Source of the DNA: an uncultured Eubacteriales bacterium
GTDB taxonomy: Bacteria; Bacillota; Clostridia; Oscillospirales; Acutalibacteraceae
Assembly (NCBI GenBank): GCA_948762645.1
Contig: CAQBRY010000023.1
Coordinates: 5,301-20,054 of the forward strand
Direction: 5' to 3'
Length of the DNA: 14,754 nt
Positions 1 through 6,559 of this stretch are shown piece after piece. The notes below the pieces were generated by a model, which saw nothing but the letters and a program-made list of their open reading frames with translations, was not told the origin of the DNA and ran no database searches. The translations under genes and the position numbers were made by a program. Positions within the stretch are counted from its first letter, which is position 1, and every line of letters starts with the position of its first letter.

Positions 1-2
1 TC

Positions 3-152
3 AAAATTTTGGAAAATAACTATATAGATTTATATGCGAATCAAGATGAAGTTGATTCTCGATGCGCTGAAGTTTCATTTAAAGATCAAGATCAAAAAAA
101 AATTTACGCAGTGAAAAACAAGATAGGGAATAGGGCATACCTAATACTGTAG
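3..152 (+). pseudogene. C-terminal fragment of an unrecognised protein
   Basis: An open frame enters from the left edge and runs about 49 residues to a TAG that falls at the point where IS1-like sequence begins. The tail is rich in charged residues (KDQDQKKIYAVKNKIGNRAY near the end). I do not recognise the family. Because the stop lies at the junction with transposase sequence in another frame, this may be a host gene truncated by an insertion, or just a chance open frame at the window edge. The start lies outside the window. Low confidence. Confidence 0.25.
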
Positions 153-290
153 AACATACTAACTGACTTTTACGACACTATTTAATCCATTTTACTCGCA
201 AAACTTATTCTGCTTCTAAATCTTTAGACATAATTTTTTATTCTTTTTATCTCTTTTCCTTTCACCATGTTTTGCTTTCTATCTTTTTTT
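149..290 (+). mobile_element. Remnant of IS1-family transposase, C-terminal end only
   Basis: Translating from base 149 gives VEHTN-stop-LLRHYL, then a basic run with TRKTYSASKSLD. This matches the C-terminus of IS1-type DDE transposases, where the usual form is ERTN-x-LLR-x-YL-x-R-x-RKT-x-S-x-SKSL. An in-frame TGA has replaced the expected Arg codon after TN. The same segment, better preserved, occurs at 12336-12479 in the same orientation, and similarity continues through the T-rich tail to about base 290. No N-terminal or catalytic-core sequence is present upstream and no terminal inverted repeats could be defined, so the element is dead. The DNA similarity between the two copies is visible by eye over roughly 85 bases and patchy afterwards. 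Confidence 0.65.
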
Positions 291-440
291 ATCTCTGCCT
301 ATTTGTTCTGTATCTTGATTATTCAATTTTTTATATCTTCCATAAATTATAACCTCGTTTATATTATATATAAATAGTGTCAATATAATTTTGTGGGTTT
401 TAATAAATATAATTCTTTCAATTTAATTTATCAAAAAATA

Positions 441-472
441 AATCATTCAAAATAGTACTATTTTGAATGATT
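441..472 (-). terminator. Perfect 32-base palindrome, terminator of the mecA-like gene
   Basis: Bases 441-456 are the exact reverse complement of 457-472, and imperfect pairing extends to about 433-480. On the minus strand the hairpin sits 16 bases after the stop of the mecA-like gene and is followed by a T-rich run, as in a Rho-independent terminator. The plus strand also ends in a T-rich run, so it could work in both directions. The stem is AT-rich, which makes it weaker than a classical GC stem. Confidence 0.75.
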
Positions 473-488
473 TTTATTTTAAATTTTA

Positions 489-1076
489 TTACATGGACTT
501 CCCAATACTTAAAACAGCATCATCTTTTTTTATAACATCTCCACATTCATCTAAATATGAAATAAATATCTCATTTTGTTTAAGTATTTCACCATATTCA
601 CTTAACATTATGTAAATCGGTTTTTTTATTTCCTCATAAGGACGTATTACTAAATAGTACTGACCTTGATATGTATAGATATCACTTTTGTAAGTTTTCG
701 ACTCATATAAATTATATAGATGTTTACATACTTTTAAAATGTCATCTAAATTATCAAATTTATATATTATAGTATTTGACTTGTTTTTGTTTAAATGAGT
801 TTTATTGTTCTTTGCAATTTTATCTTCGGAGTTACTATTTATAAGAGTAAATATTATAATACAGCCATTAAACTGCGGCAGTGTTTCAATTGATAATTTA
901 TAATTTTCTATAGAAAAACCTGTTTCTATTTTAGCAAGTGTAAGAAGTTTAGCCATAATATCTCTAGATTTATGATTACTCCAAGAAATACTTTCATATG
1001 TAAGTCCTAACTCATTCATATCTTTTTCTTCTAAAACTATTAAAAGTTTTTTTTCATTTATTTGTTCAATGACCAA
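489..1076 (-). CDS. mecA: MecA-like adaptor protein for ClpC/ClpP
   Basis: A 195-residue protein with the two-part layout of MecA/YpbH adaptors. Residues 1 to about 80 resemble the MecA N-terminal substrate-recognition domain (opening VIEQIN, then a 'D-x-x-x-x-G' segment and a beta strand ending in IIIFTLI). A polar linker at about 82-102 is rich in Asn and Lys. The C-terminal ClpC-binding domain (about 103-190) carries FDNLDDIL, the YTYQGQYYLVI strand and LSEYGE, all typical of the family. MecA proteins deliver clients such as competence or stress regulators to the cytoplasmic ClpCP protease and promote ClpC assembly. The start is TTG, preceded by a GGGAGGGAG ribosome-binding site with suitable spacing; no better ATG lies upstream. 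It stands alone, with its own promoter and terminator. Family assignment is good; the client proteins cannot be read from sequence. Confidence 0.82.
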   Translation of the reverse strand: MVIEQINEKKLLIVLEEKDMNELGLTYESISWSNHKSRDIMAKLLTLAKIETGFSIENYKLSIETLPQFNGCIIIFTLINSNSEDKIAKNNKTHLNKNKSNTIIYKFDNLDDILKVCKHLYNLYESKTYKSDIYTYQGQYYLVIRPYEEIKKPIYIMLSEYGEILKQNEIFISYLDECGDVIKKDDAVLSIGKSM

Positions 1077-1131
1077 AAGGAACTCCCTCCCCCTTATATA
1101 TTAATACTACCATCAAAAGGTCTATAATAAT

Positions 1132-1160
1132 ATCATATTAGTAGTCTGGCAAATATGCAA
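1132..1160 (-). promoter_or_regulatory. Probable sigma-A promoter of the mecA-like gene
   Basis: On the minus strand TTGCAT (1160-1155) and TATGAT (1137-1132) are separated by exactly 17 bases, about 55 bases upstream of the TTG start. Each box differs from consensus at one or two positions. This is a sequence-only call. Confidence 0.5.
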
Positions 1161-1239
1161 TAGGGGAAGTTCTGGATGTATACAATTGGTACTCACCTAA
1201 GATATAATATGTAAAAAAAACTATAATGTTCATTAACAA

Positions 1240-1791
1240 TCAAATATTTTTTTCATCTTTTGGTAAAGTTATCTTTATGGGGTACACTGATTCTATATGA
1301 CTAAATGACCTTACATTACCATTGCAATCCACATTGTAATCATCATGCGATACTTCCACATCATAAACTGCATGCGGACACATACTTTGATATGAGTCCT
1401 TTAATACGTTATAATCTGGAGCTGGTAATAATATATCATTAATGTTACCTTCCTCGTCAGTATATCCATCGAAGAATATTCTTTCTCCATCTGAGAAGTT
1501 TTTCTTTATCCTTACTCTTATTCCACTTAGAGGTATTTCATCGTCGCAAAATGACTGTATTTTTAAGTGCCCTATCATAGGATTACTATCTATAAACTCT
1601 TTGTATGTAATATCAACATTATCTGTACCTACATTACTGATATTTTCAGGTTCAATTTTATGAATATCAGGAGGTATGTTTTCCTGCTCATCAGTATTAT
1701 TATTTTCTGAAAAATTTTTATTTTTTTTCATATATTTTGCCAATTCATCTTTATACTTTTTAACCATAGAATTAAATTCTTCTTTGTCCAT
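1240..1791 (-). CDS. Hypothetical protein with prealbumin-like (carboxypeptidase-regulatory-like) domain
   Basis: A 183-residue acidic protein without signal peptide or membrane segment. Residues 1-55 are highly charged and probably disordered. From about residue 70 a beta-rich module begins: GHLKIQSF, then a P-L-S-G-x-R-V-R-I segment, then DGYTDEEGNINDILLPAP. This spacing (strand, 'P-x-x-G-V-x-V', then 'T-D-E-x-G-x-x-x-x-x-LPAP') matches prealbumin-like domains that occur in clostridial cortex-lytic or peptidoglycan-binding spore proteins, so an envelope or spore role is possible, but no enzymatic domain is attached. The ATG start has a strong GGGAGGT site six bases upstream. It lies between the mecA-like gene and the decayed coiled-coil gene with clear gaps on both sides, and a long inverted repeat sits just upstream. 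Function unknown. Confidence 0.7.
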   Translation of the reverse strand: MDKEEFNSMVKKYKDELAKYMKKNKNFSENNNTDEQENIPPDIHKIEPENISNVGTDNVDITYKEFIDSNPMIGHLKIQSFCDDEIPLSGIRVRIKKNFSDGERIFFDGYTDEEGNINDILLPAPDYNVLKDSYQSMCPHAVYDVEVSHDDYNVDCNGNVRSFSHIESVYPIKITLPKDEKNI

Positions 1792-1814
1792 AAATGGACC
1801 TCCCTAAAAATTTT

Positions 1815-1870
1815 AATCTAGATATAAATACATATTCCAAAATAAATTTATATATGTATTTAACTAGATT
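1815..1870. repeat. Long imperfect inverted repeat upstream of the 183-residue gene
   Basis: Arms of about 20 bases, 1815-1835 and 1849-1870, pair apart from a few bases. Both start with AATCTAG read inward, then share a TAAATACATAT core. The 13-base centre is AT-rich. It lies 25-80 bases upstream of the ATG at 1791, on the leader or promoter of that gene, so it could be a regulator site, a leader hairpin, or the 3' structure of the decayed gene upstream. It is followed by no run of T's on the minus strand that would make it a clear terminator. Confidence 0.5.
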
Positions 1871-1908
1871 AATAAGGGTGATACTTTTAAATTCTATGAT
1901 ATATAATT

Positions 1909-2669
1909 TTATGCTTGCTCATGTTCTAATTGCTGTATTCTTTGATTAAGACCATCTATTCTTGCCGGATAATCTGCTTATATTATTGGAAGTACTTATT
2001 ATATCGTTTAGGACTATTTATCTACGGCTAATGAAACTAATCATCTGATTTAGATCTCGAACACGGTTTTGTAAATCTACTCTATTATTTTGAATCCGTA
2101 ATATTTTGTTTTGCCACCCCTGAATTTAAACTTCTAAATTATGAATGTGTCCATCTCGATCAGCTATTCTTCTACTAACTTCTGCGTTTATTCCTACTCT
2201 ATCAGCTAAATTTCTAAATAATTCTGCAGAATTAAACCCACGACCTTGTATTTCTTGTTTTATCTCAACTTTTATTGTATCTGGAGTTCTATTTTGCAGT
2301 ACTTCTATTTGAACAGTATTTTTGCGAATATTTTGTAATAGTTCCTAATTGCGATGTTCAAGCTGATCTTGACTTAATATTACTTCTCTTAGATTTATTG
2401 ATGCTACAGTAATAATTGTCCCGTACGCTCTAATTCTGCATGTATTCTGAATTAAATTCTCCTTCAGGTCTTTCCGTATCTTGTTGATGCTGAAGTTTAA
2501 ATGCTCTTAATTCTTCTATTTCTTTCCCCTTATTAATTATTACCTTTCCCATAATTGTCATTATTAATGCAGTAGAAACACCGGCAGCTGATAATATAAT
2601 GGTATATTTTTATGTGTGGAAAAATCTATATATTTATTAACCCCTTCTAAAAGCCTCTTTTAAGGTCAT
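1909..2669 (-). pseudogene. Decayed membrane-anchored coiled-coil gene, tandem paralogue
   Basis: Read on the minus strand, the region begins with ATG-ACC-TTA-AAA (2669 downward), which matches the opening of the intact neighbour. It then breaks, resumes as a hydrophobic helix (TIILSAAGVSTALIMTIMGK) followed by a charged helix, and continues through several frames to RIQQLEHEQA and TAA at 1909. At least four in-frame stops and two or more frameshifts interrupt it. Long stretches between them remain heptad-like and rich in Gln, Arg, Glu and Leu. The layout of one N-terminal membrane helix plus a long coiled coil is that of the neighbour, so it is a diverged duplicate. Its ATG overlaps the neighbour's TAA as TAATG, indicating the two were once translationally coupled. 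Not functional as read. Confidence 0.7.
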
Positions 2670-3409
2670 TAATGTATTTGTCTATTTGCTATTTCTTGGT
2701 CGATTCTATCTTTGATTCCTTGTAAATCATCATTTAGAGCGTCATCGATTGTTCCATGTGTTTCGCGCAATTTATTTATATCGATGCTATTTCTTATTTT
2801 TCTAGCAGTCTCTGCATTTCCATCGTGAGTTGCTAAACTTTGTATGAAGGCATCTATGATATTTATAAATTCAAGTTCAAGTCTATTCTGACGTTCATAC
2901 TCTCTTACTTGCACTTCATACCTGATTTGAGGAAGTCTTATACGTAAGAATTCATTGTGTAAATTTTTTATGTCAACATTAAGTTTTGCTATCTGACAGA
3001 TTCTCTCGTACTCTAAAGTTTGCTCGCGCATTAATTTTCTGTCGCCCCCATCTATACTTTCTGCACGTACTTCTTCTTGAATATTTCTATTTAATTGGAA
3101 ACGTATTTGATTTTGTAAAGTTTCAATTTGATCGTTAATTTGGCGAAGACGTATTGTACCATTGCCACCAAATTCTGCATCTCTTTCCTTCAATACTTGA
3201 TTTTCATCACGTAATCTTTGAACTTCAAGTAAAGCATCATCTTTTTCAGCAGTAACAGTGTTAAATTGAGTTTGTAATTGAGTATTTTGATTTCTTTGAT
3301 TTAGTTTTTCTTCCTTTTCTGATAAATAGGATTTGTATAGGCAAGCTGAAACTATTGCTAATGTTATAGTGGTAACGGTTAAAACAATCGAACTCTTATT
3401 TAATGTCAT
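2669..3409 (-). CDS. Membrane-anchored coiled-coil protein, unknown function
   Basis: A 246-residue protein. Residues about 8-27 form a single hydrophobic helix (IVLTVTTITLAIVSACLY) with no obvious cleavage site, so it is probably a signal anchor. Cys23 is not in a proper lipobox. The rest is almost entirely helical and charged, with two probable coiled-coil stretches (about 30-80 and 88-175) separated by a short Gly-containing break (EFGGNGT), and a more compact tail (about 180-246). I recognise no catalytic motif. A GAGGAT site precedes the ATG. The gene has a promoter-like pair at 3447-3475 and was followed directly by the decayed paralogue. Such anchored coiled coils may act as scaffolds or spacers at the membrane, but this is inference. 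Confidence 0.7.
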   Translation of the reverse strand: MTLNKSSIVLTVTTITLAIVSACLYKSYLSEKEEKLNQRNQNTQLQTQFNTVTAEKDDALLEVQRLRDENQVLKERDAEFGGNGTIRLRQINDQIETLQNQIRFQLNRNIQEEVRAESIDGGDRKLMREQTLEYERICQIAKLNVDIKNLHNEFLRIRLPQIRYEVQVREYERQNRLELEFINIIDAFIQSLATHDGNAETARKIRNSIDINKLRETHGTIDDALNDDLQGIKDRIDQEIANRQIH

Positions 3410-3446
3410 ATATATCCTCTACAATCTTTTTTATATTATATTTATA

Positions 3447-3475
3447 ATGTTAACATGTTGTTAATTAAAAGTCAA
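3447..3475 (-). promoter_or_regulatory. Probable promoter of the coiled-coil gene
   Basis: On the minus strand TTGACT (3475-3470) and TAACAT (3452-3447) are 17 bases apart, about 40 bases upstream of the ATG at 3409. The -35 box has one mismatch to consensus and the -10 box two. A small inverted repeat (TTAACA/TTGTTAA) overlaps the -10 end. Confidence 0.45.
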
Positions 3476-3497
3476 TATTTTTAGTAATCATTTGATA

Positions 3498-3944
3498 TTA
3501 TTGATGGGTAATATTTTTCTCTATAGCCAAAACAGCTAATTTATCGCATCTTTCATTTTCTTCGTTTCCATTATGACCCCTAACCCAAATAAAATTGATA
3601 TTGTGGTTTTCTAAAAGATTTAAAAGTCTTTCCCATAGGTCTGTATTTAAGGCTTTTTCCTTTTTATTTTTCATCCAATTATTATTTTTCCACTTTTTGG
3701 CCCAGCCTTTATTAACAGCATTACATACGTACTGCGAATCACTAAATATATTAATGGTGCAAGACTGTTTAAGTTCCTCCAGCGCCTTTATTACTGCAAG
3801 TATTTCCATTCTATTATTTGTAGTATTTGGGACAAAGCCGAATATCTCTTTTCTATGTCCATTATACTTAAGTACTGCTGCCCATCCTCCTGGTCCGGGA
3901 TTCCCCTTACATGCTCCGTCCGTATATATTTGTATTTCTTTCAA
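3498..3944 (-). CDS. rnhA: Ribonuclease HI
   Basis: Degrades the RNA strand of RNA-DNA hybrids in the cytoplasm (R-loops, Okazaki primers). Numbering from the upstream ATG at 3959, the family signature YTDGACKGNPGPGG covers residues 12-25, and the four acidic catalytic residues of the DEDD set are D14, E52 (NNRMEI), D74 (FSDSQYV) and D139 (ENERCDKLA). H129 in VRGHNG is the catalytic-loop histidine, and the Trp- and Lys-rich handle region (KGWAKKWKNNNWMKNKK) is present, so it is the HI type with a basic protrusion. I place the start at the TTG six codons in (3944): GGAGAG sits six bases before it, whereas the ATG at 3959 has no Shine-Dalgarno site. The resulting 148 residues fit the family length. 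Transcribed away from the aminotransferase gene; appears monocistronic. Confidence 0.93.
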   Translation of the reverse strand: MKEIQIYTDGACKGNPGPGGWAAVLKYNGHRKEIFGFVPNTTNNRMEILAVIKALEELKQSCTINIFSDSQYVCNAVNKGWAKKWKNNNWMKNKKEKALNTDLWERLLNLLENHNINFIWVRGHNGNEENERCDKLAVLAIEKNITHQ

Positions 3945-3979
3945 ACTTATTCTCTCCATAAAATATTTTCTTAAATTTT

Positions 3980-4008
3980 ATTATACATGAATTTAGATAA
4001 AATTAAAA
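3980..4008 (-). promoter_or_regulatory. Possible rnhA promoter
   Basis: A consensus -10 box TATAAT lies at 3985-3980 on the minus strand, with a weak TTTTAA at -35 spacing of 17 (4008-4003). The predicted transcript start falls around 3973, leaving room for the GGAGAG site used by the TTG start. Confidence 0.4.
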
Positions 4009-4167
4009 TTATTTTTTATATTGGAAAATATTTAAGCATTATTATATATTATTAGACAATAAGGATTTCAATTTTCTTATATGTACATAGATTATAAAAT
4101 TATTATGAATATCTGTATCTAGTTTTCACTACTTATTACTTATAAAACTAAAAAGGAGTAATTATTA

Positions 4168-5454
4168 ATGCCTAACTTCTTAAAATTGAACAAAGACGAA
4201 CTACTTAAAATAAAATCGGACCTTAAACAGCAATACGAAAATATAAAAAAATTAGGCCTTAATTTAGATATGTCAAGAGGTAAGCCGAGTCCTGAGCAGC
4301 TGGATTTATCTACGAGTATGCTTGATGCAGTAAATAGCAGTTCAAATTATTTTTCCAAAGGTAATATTGACTGCAGAAATTACGGTGTATTAGACGGTAT
4401 AGATGAGATGAAAGAATTAATGTCTCAGATTATGGAAGTTGACAAGAACAATATTATAATAGGAGGGAATTCAAGCCTTAGTTTAATGTTTGACACAATA
4501 TCTCACTTTATGACCCATGGTACTTCAAAAGATCCTGCGTGGATCAAGCAAAAAGATATTAAATTTTTATGCCCTTGTCCAGGATACGATCGCCACTTTA
4601 GTATTACTGAGTATTTTGGAATAAAAATGATACCTATTAAAATGAACTCAGACGGTCCGGATATGGACGAAATTCAAAAATTAGTCGAAAATGACAGTAC
4701 CATTAAAGGAATATGGTGCGTACCTAAATATTCGAACCCGCAAGGCATAACGTATTCAGATGAAGTAGTTACGAGATTTGCAAAACTTAAACCTGCAGCT
4801 AATGATTTTAGAATATTTTGGGATAATGCTTATGCCGTCCATGGTTTAACAAATCATGAAGAAAAACTACTAAATATATTTGAGAAATGTGAGAAATATA
4901 ATTCATGTAATTTACCAATAATGTTTTGTTCAACATCAAAAATAACGTTTGCAGGAGCAGGTATTTCAGCTATTGCGTGTCAAGGAGAAAATCTTGAGAA
5001 TCTAAAAAAAAGATTTTCATTTAAAATTATAGGTTACGATAAACTTAATCAGCTAAGACATTATAGGTTCCTCAAAAATATAAATATACTTAAATATCAT
5101 ATGAAAAAACATGCTCAAATATTAAACCCGAAATTTAGTTTAGTCATTAACAAATTTAACGATAATTTTAGCAACAATCCCATACTATCATGGACCAATC
5201 CTAAAGGAGGATATTTTATAAGCGTTGAAACGATAAATGGATGTGCTAAAGAAACTGTCAGATACTGTAAGGAAGCGGGATTAAAACTTACAAGTGCCGG
5301 TTCTACATATCCATATGGCATTGACCCAAATGATAGTAATATAAGAATAGCTCCATCGTATCCTGATATAAAAGAACTGGGAATGGCTATGGATGTATTT
5401 TGCCTTTGCGTAAAATTAGCCGCAGCAGAAAAGTTAATTAAAGATAAAACATAA
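4168..5454 (+). CDS. Aspartate aminotransferase, subgroup Ic (MocR-type aminotransferase fold)
   Basis: A 428-residue PLP enzyme of fold type I, predicted to move the amino group between aspartate and 2-oxoglutarate in the cytoplasm. The opening LDMSRGKPSPEQLDLS, the YGVLDGIDEMK segment, VPKYSNPQG, and WDNAYAVH containing the cofactor-ring Asp are characteristic of the class Ic family found in Corynebacterium and Clostridia, and the length is standard (about 425). The Schiff-base lysine is K258 in CSTSKITFAG, and the carboxylate-binding arginine is probably in SNIRIAPSYP near the C-terminus. ATG is preceded by AAGGAG with good spacing. It stands alone between the divergent rnhA and the metal-uptake operon, and no terminator was found downstream, so some read-through into znuA is possible. 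Substrate preference beyond aspartate cannot be read from sequence. Confidence 0.88.
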   Translation: MPNFLKLNKDELLKIKSDLKQQYENIKKLGLNLDMSRGKPSPEQLDLSTSMLDAVNSSSNYFSKGNIDCRNYGVLDGIDEMKELMSQIMEVDKNNIIIGGNSSLSLMFDTISHFMTHGTSKDPAWIKQKDIKFLCPCPGYDRHFSITEYFGIKMIPIKMNSDGPDMDEIQKLVENDSTIKGIWCVPKYSNPQGITYSDEVVTRFAKLKPAANDFRIFWDNAYAVHGLTNHEEKLLNIFEKCEKYNSCNLPIMFCSTSKITFAGAGISAIACQGENLENLKKRFSFKIIGYDKLNQLRHYRFLKNINILKYHMKKHAQILNPKFSLVINKFNDNFSNNPILSWTNPKGGYFISVETINGCAKETVRYCKEAGLKLTSAGSTYPYGIDPNDSNIRIAPSYPDIKELGMAMDVFCLCVKLAAAEKLIKDKT

Positions 5455-5466
5455 TAATATTATTTA

Positions 5467-5495
5467 TTGTACTTTTAATTTTAATATGATAAAAT
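5467..5495 (+). promoter_or_regulatory. Sigma-A promoter of the metal-uptake operon
   Basis: TTGTAC (5467-5472) and TAAAAT (5490-5495) are separated by exactly 17 bases, about 50 bases upstream of the TTG start of znuA. Position and spacing fit a housekeeping promoter for znuA-znuC-znuB and the lipoprotein gene. Confidence 0.65.
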
Positions 5496-5501
5496 TTATC
5501 A
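5487..5501. promoter_or_regulatory. Fur/Zur/PerR-type operator covering the -10 box
   Basis: TGATAAAATTTATCA is a perfect inverted repeat of two 7-base arms around one central A. The 7-1-7 format is that of Fur-family boxes (Bacillus Fur consensus TGATAATNATTATCA), from which it differs at the innermost base of each arm. It covers the -10 hexamer, the expected place for a repressor. The regulator gene is not in the window. Chance occurrence in AT-rich DNA is possible, but a 15-base perfect match in that position is unlikely. Confidence 0.6.
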
Positions 5502-5546
5502 ATTATATATTAAGATGTTTATGTAAATGTTAATGGAGGTAGTATT

Positions 5547-6503
5547 TTGAAAAAATTTAAGTTTCTGCCGCTGATTATTGCCCTAATAGTTTTATTTACG
5601 GCAGGATGCAATAAAGAAAACAGTAGCACACAAAATGCAAATTCGGAAAACTTTTTTGGGGGAAAAATAAAGTTTGTCACTTCCTTCTATCCAATATATA
5701 TCATGGCTCTTAATATAGCAGATGGAATAGATAATGTTGAAGTCGTAAATATGTCTGAAAGTCATACGGGATGTCTGCACGATTTTCAAATCCAGCCCGA
5801 GGACTTAAAAAATATAGAAACTTCTACTGCGTTTATTATAAATGGTGCGGGTATGGAACCATTTACCGAAAAAATAATTAAGGAAAACCCAAATGTAAAA
5901 ATTATAGATTCAAGTAAAAATATAGAACTAATAACCTCAGAAGGCCATGAACATCACCATCATGAAGAAGATCACAACCATGACCATCATCATGAATATA
6001 ACCCACATATTTGGGTTTCTATAAGTAATTATATTAAACAGATAGATAATATTACTGATGAAATTATAAAGTTAGATCCAAAAAATTCAGCTTCCTACGA
6101 ACTAAATCGAAACACATATAAAGAAAAACTAAATAAACTCAGAAATCAAATGCACAAAAATATAGATAATCTCCCTAATAAAAATATAGTCACATTCCAT
6201 GAAGCATTTCCTTATTTCGCTAAAGAATTTTCTTTAAACGTCATAGGTACTATAAATCAAAACCCTCATAGTGAACCCAGTGCAAAAGAAATATCAAATA
6301 CTATTAATATAATAAAGCAAAACAATGTAAAATCTCTATTCGTTGAACCTCAATATTCAGATAATCTGGCTAAAAATATAGCTTCTGAAACAAATTCCAA
6401 AATATTCGTACTAGATCCTGCAGTCACTGGAGATAATCACAAGGACAATTATATAAATACTATGGAAAAAAATATGCAAACTCTAGTAGAAGCACTATCT
6501 TAA
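5547..6503 (+). CDS. znuA: Zinc (or manganese) ABC transporter, substrate-binding lipoprotein
   Basis: A 318-residue cluster A-I metal-binding protein of the ZnuA/AdcA/TroA family, anchored outside the membrane by the lipobox LFTAGC (Cys21), that captures metal for the ZnuCB permease. Candidate ligands in the family positions are H78 (GCLHDFQ), H154 (NPHIW), H218 (FHEAFPYF) and D290 (VLDPAVTG). Between the first two lies a loop very rich in His and acidic residues (about 134-149, eleven His), which in ZnuA-type proteins marks zinc rather than manganese as substrate. The start is TTG with GGAGGT six bases upstream. It heads an operon with a Fur-type operator at its promoter. Identification is strong; zinc over manganese is inferred from the His loop. 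Confidence 0.9.
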   Translation: MKKFKFLPLIIALIVLFTAGCNKENSSTQNANSENFFGGKIKFVTSFYPIYIMALNIADGIDNVEVVNMSESHTGCLHDFQIQPEDLKNIETSTAFIINGAGMEPFTEKIIKENPNVKIIDSSKNIELITSEGHEHHHHEEDHNHDHHHEYNPHIWVSISNYIKQIDNITDEIIKLDPKNSASYELNRNTYKEKLNKLRNQMHKNIDNLPNKNIVTFHEAFPYFAKEFSLNVIGTINQNPHSEPSAKEISNTINIIKQNNVKSLFVEPQYSDNLAKNIASETNSKIFVLDPAVTGDNHKDNYINTMEKNMQTLVEALS

Positions 6504-6514
6504 AATATAATATT

Positions 6515-6534
6515 GAGGAGGTAAACCCTTGTAG
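6515..6534 (+). promoter_or_regulatory. Strong ribosome-binding site followed by a TTG-TAG start-stop
   Basis: Between znuA and znuC, GAGGAGG (6515-6521) is followed after seven bases by TTG and immediately by TAG. The true znuC ATG (6560) is about 38 bases from this site and has its own weaker GAGGG at a proper distance. The strong site therefore cannot serve znuC in normal spacing. It may be a decayed start, or a start-stop element that loads or stalls ribosomes upstream of znuC. Confidence 0.4.
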
Positions 6535-6559
6535 ATTTTTAGTCTCGAGGGCTTATGTT

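Noticed and set aside
1442..1663. Plus-strand open frame of 73 codons
   Set aside because: Lies antisense inside the 183-residue gene, has no ribosome-binding site and no recognisable sequence.
3595..3990. Plus-strand open frame of 131 codons opposite rnhA
   Set aside because: It is the complement of RNase HI, whose catalytic motifs are unmistakable on the minus strand.
3990..4167. Riboswitch or T-box ahead of the aminotransferase gene
   Set aside because: The AT-rich leader shows no conserved T-box, specifier or aptamer sequence and no terminator hairpin.
5115..5789. Two minus-strand open frames (5115-5321 and 5592-5789)
   Set aside because: They mirror the aminotransferase and znuA genes and carry no start signals.
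5943..5992. His-codon cluster as a tandem repeat or tag artefact
   Set aside because: A His- and acid-rich loop at this position is normal for ZnuA-type zinc-binding proteins.
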